In this document: positions 31,548-41,775 of the stretch, piece after piece
Position numbering within the stretch: the stretch's first letter is position 1
Layout: each line of letters begins with the position of its first letter
DNA from: Schistocerca nitens
Lineage: Eukaryota > Arthropoda > Insecta > Orthoptera > Acrididae
Direction: 5' to 3'
Assembly (NCBI RefSeq): GCF_023898315.1
Contig: NC_064623.1
Span: forward strand, 22,155,640-22,219,639
Length of the DNA: 64,000 bases
Notes under the pieces: model-generated
Seen by the model: only the letters and a program-made list of their open reading frames with translations
The model's database searches: none
What the model was told of the DNA's origin: nothing
Made by a program: the position numbers and the translations under genes

Positions 31548-32909
31548 ATGGCAGAAGCAGTAGCTACGAACTTGGGGAGGCTGTGCCGGAAGCGAACGAC
31601 CTTGCGATCGAATGCGACGCGTTTCGTCAGCCAGATAAACGCCTTCGATGGTTCTACAGCTGCAGAAGAAGTAGAACACTTCCAGGAACGCCTACAAGAA
31701 ACATTAGAAGAATTGACCCGACTCAACGATACAATTCAGGACTTGCTGGATGACTCTGAATACAAAGCCGACACGGAAGCTTCCGAGGAATATACTGATA
31801 AATGCAAACGCGCCCTCCGAAAGGCGAAAGGCCTTCTAGGAGGAGCGCGCTCAGGAGACAGAAACGCGACGTCAGCGGCTCAACAACACGCCTGTATGGA
31901 CATAAAATTGCCTACTATCAGACTGCACGCGTTCTCAGGGGATATAGAAGCTTGGCCTCTATTTTGGGAGCAATTCACAGCTTCCATAGACGAGAATCCG
32001 ATGGTGTCAACAATGAACAAGCATGTATTCCTCCGTGGTTACCTTGATGGGGAACCTAAGGACTTGGTCGATGGGATTGCTGTTACAGCCGATACATATG
32101 AGCAGACTAAGCAAATTTTGAAATCCAAATATGGGGATAAGAACAGAATTATCCAAAGTCACCTGGATTTCTTGGAGAATCTTAACACTTCGACTTCCGG
32201 CAGTCCAGAGAATTCCACCTACATTGAGTGCCATAAGCGCATCCAAGCACTAAGAGCTCTAGGAGAAAATGTGGACTCTTATGGGAGAGTGCTTGCACCC
32301 AAACTTCTTCGAGCCTTTCCTGAAGAAATTTGCAAAAATTGGCTAGCTCATGCCCGAAGGCAAAAGATTGAAGAAGGGAACCTCACCCACCTTATGGAGT
32401 TCTTAAATGAAGAGGTGGAAGGAGCTATCAACACACGCAAAATTCGTGGAGATACTGTACCACACGAAAATTACGTACCAACAGCATCTGCCTTCCATGT
32501 AAAGGTTAAAACGAAGAGGGACAAGAAGAAACAACAGAATTCAGAGCCCTTCTGTGTGTATTGCGGCGAAAGAGGGCACTGGGGCCAAGACTGCCAAAAG
32601 ATTGCAAGCTTGCAGGCAAGAATCGACGCCCTCAAGACAATGAACCGTTGCTTTCTATGCCTGAGACGTGGCCACAACAGAAATCAGTGTTTCAAACGGG
32701 GAAAGGCGTCCTGTGCGAAATGTAAGGGGGAGCATCACATTTCTATCTGTAGTAGCCATAACACAACAGTAAATAAAATTGAAACTATGACTTCTAACTT
32801 CACATACCTGCAGACTGCTCGTGTATCACAGGACCCACCGGTAAGAGCAAACAGACACGTGCCATCCTGGACACAGGGAGTCAATCGAGTTTCATTCACC
32901 ATTCACTGA
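31548..32909 (+). CDS. BEL/Pao Gag with three zinc knuckles
   Basis: 453-codon frame starting MAEAVATNLG. The N-terminal half is helical and charged; LPTIRLHAFSGDIEAWPLFW (residues ~121-140) starts the DUF1759-type capsid region found in BEL/Pao elements. Three cysteine-histidine knuckles follow: C336-C349 (CX2CX4HX4C), C368-C381 (same spacing) and C389-C401. These package element RNA in the cytoplasmic particle. The last ~25 codons lie in the wrong frame: the protease begins in the -1 frame at about 32,835 (ILDTGSQSSFI). Whether that is a programmed shift or damage cannot be told. Gag itself shows no internal stop. Confidence 0.9.
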   Translation: MAEAVATNLGRLCRKRTTLRSNATRFVSQINAFDGSTAAEEVEHFQERLQETLEELTRLNDTIQDLLDDSEYKADTEASEEYTDKCKRALRKAKGLLGGARSGDRNATSAAQQHACMDIKLPTIRLHAFSGDIEAWPLFWEQFTASIDENPMVSTMNKHVFLRGYLDGEPKDLVDGIAVTADTYEQTKQILKSKYGDKNRIIQSHLDFLENLNTSTSGSPENSTYIECHKRIQALRALGENVDSYGRVLAPKLLRAFPEEICKNWLAHARRQKIEEGNLTHLMEFLNEEVEGAINTRKIRGDTVPHENYVPTASAFHVKVKTKRDKKKQQNSEPFCVYCGERGHWGQDCQKIASLQARIDALKTMNRCFLCLRRGHNRNQCFKRGKASCAKCKGEHHISICSSHNTTVNKIETMTSNFTYLQTARVSQDPPVRANRHVPSWTQGVNRVSFTIH

Positions 32910-33817
32910 TCGAATCTCTCCAACTAAGTGTCATTGGAAGCACTACTCTCGAGATAACTACTTTCGAATCCAGTTACAGTTCATCACTCTCAAGGAAGAA
33001 GGTGCAGTTTAATATGATGGGATGCTCCACTAATTCCCGCATATCAGTAACAGCCTTTGAAACCACAAATAATTTTTCACAGCAACCAACAGTGCCACAA
33101 GATGTAGGAGATATGGTCTTGAGGGGTGGTACACCACTCGCAGATCCTAAAGGAGACACTGAAGATCTACCTATTGAGATCCTGATTGGAGCTGATTACT
33201 ACTGGAGAATCGTGACTTTGGAACAACCAATCAAGGTATCACCGTCATTGGTTCTTCTCCCAACAATCTTTGGCTATGTTCTCAGTGGAAACAGATCTAG
33301 CACTACCGTCAACAGAGCAACTGTCAACTTTATTCAGGGCAGCTGCAGTGATATATCTGATGAGTCAGTGCGCCGATTTTGGGACCTGGAGACAATCGGG
33401 ATAACAGGAAATCAAGAGCGAGCATTAAAACCCAAGGACCACCCTATTCATCAGGAATTCCGAGAATCATACAGTGTGGAATATGGTCGCAGAGTTGTAT
33501 CTCTGCCTCGAAAGAAGGATATGCCTCTCTCCTGCAGCCGCACAACTGCTGAAGCGCGTCTTCGCGCCTTACGACAAGCTGTTAGGAGAGTTCTTCACTC
33601 TTGCCTACCGTGCAAGATAATACACAGTCGCCGGTATGAAGAGATGAAGGCCCCACTACCACTGGACAGAGTTCAGCCTTCAAGACCATTTGCAGTAACA
33701 GGCATCGATTTTGCTGGACCATTATATGTCAAATCTGGACATCAAACAAAAAAGTCCTATTCACATGTGCAACAACACGGGCCATTCATATTGAACTTGC
33801 AACTGACAGATTTTTGA
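32835..33817 (+). pseudogene. BEL Pol: protease, RT stub and integrase start, RT/RNase H deleted
   Basis: Continuous frame of about 325 codons. The aspartic protease is marked by LDTGSQSSF (~32,866). The region up to ~33,560 (LIGADYYWRI, GYVLSG, FWDLETIG) is the usual link from protease to reverse transcriptase. At about 33,565, just after SRTTAEARLRAL where the reverse transcriptase begins, the sequence jumps into the integrase zinc-binding part (CLPCKI) and its first catalytic Asp (GIDFAGPL, ~33,707). Reverse transcriptase and RNase H are entirely missing, so this copy cannot replicate by itself. A frameshift at ~33,815 leads into the next piece. Confidence 0.85.
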
Positions 33818-34569
33818 TGGCCGTGCAACGCTTTGCAGGACGTAGGAGCCTACCAGTCACTGTCTACTCAGACAATGCTACAACATTCCATGCAGCCAAC
33901 TCAGAACTGGCGGAGCTTTTCAAAACCATGCAGGATACTGACATACAGCTCTACTGTGCCCGCCATGGAATCACTTGGAAATTCATACCACCACATGCGA
34001 CTTGGTGGGGAGGCTGGTGGGAACGCATGATAGGCTCAGTCAAGCGCTGCCTGAGGAAAGTTCTTGGTCACTCCCAGGTGGATGAAGAGAGCTTAAACAC
34101 CACCTTGATCAGCATAGAAGACTCAATAAACTCACGACCCATCACTCAAGGAGAGAGTGACACTGCACTGACGCCAGCCCACTTTCAAAATGGTGGGAAA
34201 TTAGTAACAATTCCATGTGGGCCAACTAGAAAGGACCTCGCCAAGGAGTTCCGACTCAGACAAAAGGTCAGTGACGACATCTGGCGCAGGCGGAAGACAG
34301 AATATCTCCTGCTGCTAAGACAATATCATGAGGTGAAGGGATACCCTTCGCAGAGGAAACCGAGAATTGGAGAGGTTGTTCTGCTCCAAGAAGACAGCAA
34401 ACCACGGCACTTGTGGAAGAGGGCTGTGGTAGAAGAAGTGCGGCATGGCAGAGACAGTAAAATACGGTGCATCATCCTCCGCCAGCCAGATGGTATGAAG
34501 ATCTGTCGACCGGTCCAGCTGGTCATCCCCCTCGAGATGGACCAGGGTGGGGAGGATGTCGGGGAATGA
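33814..34569 (+). CDS. BEL integrase, catalytic core and C-terminal domain
   Basis: 251 codons, open. YSDNATTF (~33,868) has the second catalytic Asp and VDEESLNTT (~34,080) the Glu; WWGGWWERMIG lies between. The C-terminal DUF5641-like domain (GEVVLLQED, RHLWKRAVVEEV, G.D...R) is complete, and the stop falls in the LTR at 34,567-34,569, as is usual in BEL elements. The first catalytic Asp is in the preceding frame, so the domain is not produced whole without a frameshift. The 3' 579 bp have a second copy at 30,279. Confidence 0.85.
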   Translation: MMAVQRFAGRRSLPVTVYSDNATTFHAANSELAELFKTMQDTDIQLYCARHGITWKFIPPHATWWGGWWERMIGSVKRCLRKVLGHSQVDEESLNTTLISIEDSINSRPITQGESDTALTPAHFQNGGKLVTIPCGPTRKDLAKEFRLRQKVSDDIWRRRKTEYLLLLRQYHEVKGYPSQRKPRIGEVVLLQEDSKPRHLWKRAVVEEVRHGRDSKIRCIILRQPDGMKICRPVQLVIPLEMDQGGEDVGE

Positions 34570-34731
34570 AGACTCCTACGCCATCTGTTGGTGTTCTGTT
34601 AAGTCTGTACATTGTGCTGCCCTCTGCAGCGGATATATTTCAACGGTAACTGTAAAATGGACGTGTGAGAATAAAGGTGTGTGTGAGCAGAAGTTTTACT
34701 GTGTCCTTGATTTCACTAGTGTGTAGCAACA
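34557..34731 (+). mobile_element. BEL/Pao LTR copy 3
   Basis: 175 bp, identical to LTR copy 2 by eye. Unusually for a 3' LTR, it is followed by the primer-binding-type sequence (34,732-34,752) and ~16 bp of leader before host exon sequence begins at about 34,769, exactly as after LTR copy 1. Confidence 0.88.
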
Positions 34732-34768
34732 TTTTGGTGCCGAAACCCGGGAGAACATGAAGAGATAG

Positions 34769-35756
34769 TGATAATTTTAATATGGGATTTTTTAGTGGTG
34801 TGCTCTGAAAACTCAAGTCAGGGGGCCACGACATGGGCTGTACATTGAATGATTCAAAATCGAAATTTAAATCAGCTGAAGTAGCTTCACTCCACGGTTG
34901 TTCATTAAAATCTGTATTTAAATCTCTCTTCGTGAGGTAAAATCCTGGATGGGTTTTAACTTCATCAGAACATTTTCTCTGGGTGATAACTTTATCAAAA
35001 TGTACTGAAGCTGTTGGTGGATCGACTTTTAAACTATCATAAAATTTTTCAGAGCATGAAGAGCCACTTTTTCTAGGGGGTACTGGCAAACAAAAAACTA
35101 TATTCTTTCAGCTTTGTAGATTTTGTAAAGGAAAATGTAGAATCATTACCATTGTACCATTCCCTGGTGGTTGTTGTTTTTGTCGTCGTCGGCGTCACCG
35201 TGTTCTTGCACATTGAGAAGTCTTTTCTCTTGCCTGGAGGAACAAAATTTTGATTAAACCCATGAGATACAGGTTTTTTAAGGTTAAAATCTGGGGTGGA
35301 ACAGAAATTCTTAAGTTTTATATCAAATGAAGGTGAAACTGAAGTATTTGACTTAAATACATCATCTGTTAGTACAGAATGTAATGGAGATAGACACAAA
35401 TCGTTTGTGGAACCCAGTCTAACTCCAGATTTTGGAACTTTCACTCTGGAGGGTAACTTAAATTTATCTTCATAAAGTACATTCTCCTTTCCCTCATTGT
35501 TTTTCATATTTTTCAGTACGTATGTATCTCTTCGTGGTGTCCTTACACCTGAAAACTGAGGCACTTCAGTAGAGCTGAAATTGAAGCTATGTGCAGGTTT
35601 AAACTTATTTTGTTTCAATGCCGTATTTTGTTCAGATCTGTTATTTACGTGATCTTCATATCTCCTATGAGTAATGGAAACCCAAGGTTTTTCTACTTTT
35701 TTGGATATAACTGTCGACTGGTTATGATCTCTTAATGGTTTGTATGCATTCTTCTT
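34769..35756 (-). pseudogene. ASPM-like gene, long exon 2, disrupted
   Basis: Begins after the acceptor TTTATCTTTACAG at 35,756 and is phase-compatible with the ASH exon upstream. It reads KKNAYKPLRDHNQ and then about 330 residues of serine/threonine/lysine-rich, probably disordered sequence with several short S/T-P sites (SPLHS, VTPTTT, FASTP), as in the region after the ASH domain of ASPM proteins. An extra G at ~35,077-35,081 shifts the frame and gives an immediate TAG. The exon stops at the BEL sequence at 34,769 without a splice donor. Assignment to ASPM is a family resemblance, moderately sure. Confidence 0.55.
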
Positions 35757-35838
35757 CTGTAAAGATAAATAGTGCTTTCATAGTGAACCATCTTACAGAA
35801 TAAACTCTACATGCAAAGCAGTGATTCAAATTTAATAC

Positions 35839-36016
35839 CTGTATTTTTGCAGAGCTGCAGACAATTCTAAGGCTGTAGCTGCCATTTTTGTCAGTTACTA
35901 CTTTCACTGTGTGATGCCATGAACCATGTTCAATTGGAGCCCAGGAAATATTGACACAGATTTCTTCTCCCTCGCTGGGGGTTGAATTTCCAAAAACACG
36001 GAAAAACATTTTATTT
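35839..36016 (-). CDS. ASPM-like gene, ASH-domain exon
   Basis: 178-bp minus-strand exon between acceptor CTCCTTGATTAG and donor CAG/GTATTA; a shorter version starting at 35,974 is possible. It encodes KMFFRVFGN followed by EGEEICVNISWAPIEHGSWH and a final beta-rich part ending SSAKIQ. The pattern E.I.V.I.W.P.E.GSW then T(D)....Y is the second half of the ASH (ASPM-SPD2-Hydin) immunoglobulin-like domain, which targets such proteins to centrosomes, spindle poles or cilia. Among ASH proteins, abnormal spindle/ASPM fits best because a long disordered exon follows. The first half of the domain must lie in exons to the right, not identified. Confidence 0.55.
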
Positions 36017-36251
36017 CTAATCAAGGAGCCCAAATTCAAATGTTTATAGATTTAACTTTAAAAATGCTTTCATAATGAAAGTTTCATACATCATTTCGAA
36101 AAATCCATTCTTAAACACACCTACAGTGTGACATCACCACACTCTGAAAATTTCAAGTTTCTATCTTCAACGTTTCGTTCGGGATGGTCAATGATGAGTG
36201 AGTGAGTGAGCGAGCGAGGACACTGGCGTTTATATATAAGGATAACTGGAC

Positions 36252-36704
36252 AGACAAAAAGAATCTACTCACCAAGTGGCTGAAGGACGAATCGCACATA
36301 TAGGTTAAGAAAATGTGCAAGGTTTTGGAGGCAGTAGCTTGTTCTGACAGAAGGGCTGAAGGGGAAGGATAACGGATGAAGGAAAAGGACACGTGAAGTT
36401 TAGGAGATGGAAAGAGTTATGGAGAAGTGGCCCGGAGCACAGGTCATGGAGTCTCACAGAACAGTATAAGAAGGAAACTCTTCCCTTTCCTTCTCATTCT
36501 ATCTGATAAGATTCCCCAGACCAGGAGTTCTGGGTGACTTCTCCATAATTCTCCCCATTTCCTAAACCTCACCAGTCCTTTTCCTTCATCCCTGTTCCTT
36601 CCCCTTCAACCCAGGAGAAGGAGCTGTAGGCTCTGAAAGCTTGCACAACTTTTAAGTTACGTATGTGTTTTCTCCTGGTACCGCTTAGTGAGAGACTTTT
36701 TATC
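36252..36704. repeat. Foldback element related to Penelope termini
   Basis: Left arm 36,252-~36,470 and right arm ~36,480-36,704 are inverted copies at roughly 75% identity; for example GAAGGAAAAGGACACGTGAA on the left pairs with CACCAGTCCTTTTCCTTC on the right. The arms resemble the ends of the Penelope-like element at 14.9-18.5 kb (CACCAGTCC, CTCCTTCTCC, TTGCACAACTTTTAA). It has no coding capacity. Confidence 0.7.
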
Positions 36705-36790
36705 AATCTAATTATATTATATTTTCATAAATTATTTAATTATTTTTGTTGATATAAATTTGCACTTTGTTTTAAATTAATAATGAACAG

Positions 36791-36924
36791 GACTTTCTCA
36801 GGCTACGGGACGCTATAAAACAGTTTCTTTATTCATTTGAGAAACAACCAGGAGGGTACTCATTCTTTATAAAGTTAAAACTATCACAACTTCAGAATCT
36901 CACTGCCAAAGAAGGCACTAAATG
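36791..36924 (+). CDS. Candidate exon of an unidentified plus-strand gene
   Basis: 134-bp segment between AATAATGAACAG and the strong donor ATG/GTAAGTATAG. It is open and reads DFLRLRDAIKQFLYSFEKQ then GGYSFFIKLKLSQLQNL and TAKEGTK, a plausible helical segment. I do not recognise the protein and found no neighbouring exon in the same frame. It lies on the strand opposite to the ASPM-like exons, about 0.8 kb upstream of the ASH exon, so it might belong to a divergent neighbour or be nested in an intron. Chance remains possible. Confidence 0.3.
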
Positions 36925-37215
36925 GTAAGTATAGTCAGATGTATAATAAATTTACTTGTACGACCTCCAAGACAATGGAAGTCACCCACGCTGGCTGGAG
37001 ATCAGAAATAGGATGTGGATTATTACATCTAAAAAGGGGACCACACAGACATTGGATTTTTGTAATTTTTTTATGCTTATGATATGGGAAGCTCAGCCCT
37101 CAAATATTGATCACCCAAAGCTGTTTGGTGCAACTCTCGAGAATGGAAGAAAATCAACTTTTGAAGTTTCCCGAGCACCTTCAATTTCCAAAATATAGGA
37201 CGAGTTATTGGTGGG
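36925..37215. other. No recognisable feature
   Basis: An 80-codon plus frame crosses it without recognisable content. Confidence 0.4.
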
Positions 37216-37286
37216 CCACGTGGCTCTGTGATAGAATGATCGCCTGCCACATGGGTGGCCAATGTTTGGTTCCCAGCTGATGGAAA
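37216..37286 (+). pseudogene. tRNA-Gly(GCC)-like sequence (SINE head or tRNA pseudogene)
   Basis: GTGATAGAATGATCGCCTGCCA matches the D-arm end and anticodon arm of tRNA-Gly with anticodon GCC; TGGTTCCCAGCTGATGG resembles the T-arm and acceptor end. The variable region is longer than normal and the acceptor stem does not pair well, so a functional tRNA is unlikely. Confidence 0.5.
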
Positions 37287-37609
37287 TTTTTACAAAAGGT
37301 GCATATTCTATGAGCATTTGCGTGAAGTCTAAAATACGTTAAGATGAAATAAAACAATTATTAATGTTTTAATTTAGATGGTCTTTATTAACTACCTTTT
37401 ACAAAAGATAGGCAATAACAAATTTATATTTAAAACGAAATCTGGAATTTTGTTAGTGATATGTAATCAGAAATAAGATGAGACACAGTTTCCATGGAGA
37501 GTAACAATTAGATGTGTGTTGATTACAATATATTTGATGAAATTTATATTTAAATGACAGGTACTCAAACTACATCAAAACAAAAAATTAGTGACCAAAA
37601 CAAGGCTCA

Positions 37610-38690
37610 AGCTAGCATTTACCATTCTTGAGTGCTACTGTGTCCCACACACCGTGCTGCACTCCGATAACTGTTAGGGATGCTACAGCCCTTGCCCAGT
37701 TTCCATAATGGAATTCATATTGCCTTCTTCCAAGGCATGGAGTACTACCCATCAAACAAGATCTGACTGAAATAAGAGAGAAGCTGTCCTTTTGCTTAAT
37801 GGCACAGATGAAGGAGCATGGCATAATGAACCTCAATCACATCTTGGAGCAGAGTGTCTGGCTCCAGACAGAGCTGATTCCAGTTCCTACATGGAAAATG
37901 GAAAGTTGTAGCCTTCCTCATATAGTGAAAGGAAATGGGGCTTTATCTCCATGGTCGTATGCAGGAGCTTTTCTGGATGACACAGTGACTGCAAAAAAGG
38001 GTTCAGCTAAAACCTGAGCCATGTCTTTAAACGCATCCATCAAGCCCCATTTCTCGACAGGTCCATAAGGAGATGTGTACTGCCCTTACCTGAAATCCAC
38101 CCTACTGATTCCCAAACACCAAACTTTTATCACTTGCCTTGAATGTGCTCTTGCAGATATGAAGGCATGTAGGTTTTCTGTAATTGGTTGGTGTTTGAAG
38201 TTCCACAGAGCTGTTCCTCTGGCTCTGACTGCCAAGCGACAGTCACCATTCCACCAAGGTACAGGCAGACCAGGGGATGGACTTTTGCGGCAGCCCATTG
38301 GATCCCAGAACGATATGGGCCACCGTCTACTGCGCACAATCCTTTTGTTCAGAAATAGTCAGTCGACTGTACTGCAACCAAGTTGCCCTTTGAATCATCC
38401 ATCTTCTTGGGCTCCTGTCGACCATCACCCAAGTCAGTACACGGGATCCACACTGTGAAGTGGTCACTAGAACGTGAATATCTGTAGCCACTTCCCACTG
38501 TACTGAGTCTGCAATAGCCGGGGAGCAAACACTGAGTCAGTTGATAATTGGACTCCTGCAGCAAGTAGTAGCTGAGCCCCATGGCACATTGTGTGCACTG
38601 AAGTCCCCCGCAAGGAGGAATGGGTGTGGGAGTGCCTGGAAGAGTTCTGTCAGTGCGTCTGCATACAAAGGACAATGAGTTGGAAGATTT
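37610..38690 (-). pseudogene. I-clade LINE endonuclease fragment, degenerate
   Basis: The best part is at ~38,560-38,670 on the minus strand: ALTELFQALPHPFLLAGDFSAHN, in which GDFSAHN corresponds to the catalytic GDFNAHN of AP-type endonucleases. Further down, SDHFTVWI (~38,455) corresponds to the SDH motif. Below 38,330 the similarity fades through several frame changes; inclusion down to 37,610 is tentative. Confidence 0.5.
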
Positions 38691-39719
38691 AATTTAACAT
38701 CACTGTGCTTTCTTTATAAGATCTTACCTTATGTCATAAAAGAAACAAGACATCAAAGGATACTTCAAGAGCGTCAGGATTTCGGGAACCATACTAAAAT
38801 GCATAATTCGGCTTAAAATGCACATCCGTATGTACATTTTCTTGGAGTACCAGTACTCGTGCTTGGTTCTTGATTGTAGCATTATGCCATATGTGCACTT
38901 TAAATGCAGTGAACAGTTGAAACTAGCCAATAGCGTGAAATTAAACACTTTGTTTCAAATAAATTGACTGCCTCAGTAGAAAGGATTAATAAAAGCCGAA
39001 TCTCTTTAGCAAACCGGCAAAAATAACTTCATTGTTCTGTAAGGCGATTAATGCTTGACTGTCAAAGGTGGAAATAAAATCTGAAACTATTAACATATTT
39101 TAGCCTGCCGTAATTATGCCAACGTATTTTAATTCATTTGATAGCTCCCGGCCACAAAAATCCGTTTAGTTATCATTTAACATGAGAGCAATAAACAAAG
39201 AGGAAACAACAAAATCACTGAACGTAAACACAGGTCACGTGGAGACGACCCACCTCCCCACCACAACTCTGACTGCTCTGTGCATCAGCCCCGGATATAC
39301 GATATTTCCGAACAGGGGCAATAGTAAGTAGTGGCATGCAGCCACACTTCCTTAACTAGAAGCGGGAGGAGGTACTAGTCATACGCAACTCAACTGCGCA
39401 TGCGCAAGAGCCTCCCCGCAACCGCTCAAACGAATCTAATTTAAACAGTTGTCACGTCACGCTCATTGGAGGCTATTTGTTGTTATAAAGCATTGTATAG
39501 TGTTCCTAAAGATTTTGACACACTTTACTGTTGGCAGACGCTTGTATGAGCACTGTTTTGTTGTTTTATACGGCGCATTTCCTTTACAACTTAAGTTTTA
39601 TTTCCATTTTATATTCTTTTTTTTTCTCCCGTTCATGTTTTGTTGCTGCAGTATTATTCAGCAGTAGCAGGATACAATAATATCCTTTGTTAGAGTATTG
39701 GTTCTCACCAGTCAAAATC
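38691..39719. other. No gene; possible body of a non-autonomous DNA element
   Basis: No protein similarity. The stretch ends at the CCCGGG-type repeat, and 39,390-39,420 holds a CG-rich palindromic core GCGCATGCGC. Confidence 0.3.
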
Positions 39720-39739
39720 ACAAAAATTTAACTGAAAAC

Positions 39740-39857
39740 TAGGACAATGAAAAATTCCCAGAATTCTAAACAATTCCCGGGTTTTTCCCGGTTGAAAAAA
39801 TTCCCGGGTTTTTCCTGGATCTCCCGGTTTGTCCCGGGTCGTATACACCCTGCACGA
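39740..39857 (-). repeat. CCCGGG-rich transposon terminus
   Basis: AATTCCCGGGTTTTTCCCGG, repeated in part, ends in GTCGTATACACCCTG. Reversed, this begins CAGGGTGTATACGAC, the typical start of a DNA-transposon end that I know from several insects. The partner end was not found. Confidence 0.5.
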
Positions 39858-41007
39858 GATGCTAGGGAAACAGACAGACAGAGCCCTGGATGGCTGAGCA
39901 AACCTTTACACCTGCGGCATGGCAGTTGCCCCAGAGACTGTTTATATCAACGGCCATTCACCTTATGTACGCAGCACACTTTGAGGTGTGTACGTTCCTC
40001 ACGGTCCAGGTAGTGATGCCAAGGCCCCCATTCTCTGAAACACGTAACATTCCACCACTGCGCCACACGGTGGTCACTGAAGTATGACCAGAGGTTACTG
40101 TAACAGAAAACTGGCAGCGCTTACCAGTCTCCAGCTCAGAAACCCAGTGCCGCCAAGACCATACCCAACAAACGAATGCTGAGCCCCTGGGGAGAAATGA
40201 GAGAAGATGTGATATTTATCTTCTGCTGGACTGGCTCTGGAGTCTAGTGGCAGCCAAGGGGATGCAGCTCACACAAGAATTTGAGCCATAACTCAAAGCA
40301 GTGGTCCATAAACAAAATTATCATTACGCTACGAAAATCATTCGGCGATAGGTACTTACTATTGCCCACGCAAAGCCGAGGTGGGTTGTTAACAGAGAAG
40401 TTTTCGGGGAGGTGCTGTCTGGATTTTTTTTAACGGACTTCCACGAGTACAGCACAAGATAACCGCAAAACTAAATGTATACTGCCAAGTCACTGTATTT
40501 GGGTATTTATTTGACAATTATGAAACAATGAGCATTAAAAGGTACAGAGCTTTACGTGTAAGTAATATTTCATAGCCACAATTTAATGTTTCTAAATTTT
40601 AAAGAGCACTGTGATATTTTTGAGATTCATGTAGAGTTGTTTCACAGTATGTGCCAAATTCTATACTGCATTATAGTAATGTCTAGTCATTCTGCTGAGC
40701 TCAACATCTCACTCATCCTGGAGAGAGGGGGGATGCTGACTCAATTTCAGGTGGACTGAGTATGAGATGAAGATGTGCACAGGGCATAGTTGCATGTTCA
40801 CGGGTCTAGTATTGTATTAAGTTTTCTGAACAGAATGGAGTTGGTGCAAGTGGCAATGCATCATGTCCAGGATCCAGGAGCCAACATCAGATGCCCTTAG
40901 AGCGTGCATCTATGAATTGTTGAATTATGTTATATATTATTTTGTAATTTTTTTTATTTGCAGCAAATTGTGTCTCAATCTAAGAACACTCTACAACATG
41001 AGCCAAA
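39858..41007. other. No recognisable gene
   Basis: Short frames only. A 15-base motif GGGCAATAGTAAGTA at 39,315 recurs inverted at ~40,352; no further pairing is seen. Confidence 0.4.
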
Positions 41008-41200
41008 CAAATGAGGCAGTGCAGTTGTTAAGACACTGATTTCATATTCAGGAGGATGGTAACTGGTCTGTCAAACTATCCTGATTTAAGTTTTCTTATA
41101 TCATTTCAGGCAAATGGCAAAACCATTCCTTCACTAAGGCCATGGCTGACCACCTGTCCTATTCTCATACAAGCATACTTACATATTTTGTGCCCAAGTG
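41008..41200 (+). repeat. Decayed tRNA-related SINE
   Basis: GAGGCAGTGCAGTTGTTAAGACACTGATTT-type head, with a degenerate A box, then ATCCTGATTTAAGTTTTC and CAGGCAAATGGC, corresponds to a SINE common in orthopteran DNA. It is heavily mutated; the limits are approximate and no target duplication is visible. Confidence 0.5.
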
Positions 41201-41457
41201 TATTTTGAGTTATTTCTTTTCAGCATTTTACCGTCACAAATCATTCATCACTGTGAGGAAATCCCCAGATTCAGTGCATCAAAAGAAAAACTATTTTGAA
41301 ACAACTTCCACTAGTTCTTTCAACAACGCTCAATATTTACCCTATCCTTGCCACTTTAAAACATCTCATTTCAACTTAAATCAGATCTTTCACTTGTTTT
41401 CAATCTATCTAGGTAGAAACTCATCTCATTAAGATTGGGACATCTTTAATACGAAGT

Positions 41458-41460
<3 letters not shown>

Positions 41461-41515
<55 letters not shown>
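41461..41515. repeat. (TC)n microsatellite
   Basis: About 27 uninterrupted TC units. Confidence 0.98.
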
Positions 41516-41518
<3 letters not shown>

Positions 41519-41775
41519 GCTTTGAATAAATCAAAGTTTATCTTGCAGTATTAACCACAATATGCTGTCTTTAAATTACCCCAAAGCATATGAAAACACT
41601 TAGTTTTTCAAAATTCTCTTCTCTGCCACAATAACGTCTGGAAAAGTGATGTAGACTGATAACTCTGCAAGAAAATTATGTACATTTGATGTACTGGTAC
41701 GCTGAAAAATTAATTTACAATTTGTTGAAATAAAAAGTTTTGGGTTTTTCCTAAACAAATGCTGCTTTAAACATA

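Noticed and set aside
32830-32910. Programmed -1 frameshift between gag and pol of the BEL element
   Set aside because: The frame relation is right for it, but I see no convincing slippery heptamer with structure, BEL elements commonly use one frame, and the element has another frameshift at 33,815.
37216-37286. Functional tRNA-Gly gene
   Set aside because: The acceptor stem does not pair and the variable region is too long.
40900-41040. Second exon of the plus-strand candidate gene (acceptor TTTTATTTGCAG at ~40,964)
   Set aside because: Phase would fit, but the downstream sequence is soon a decayed SINE and the frame ends within it.
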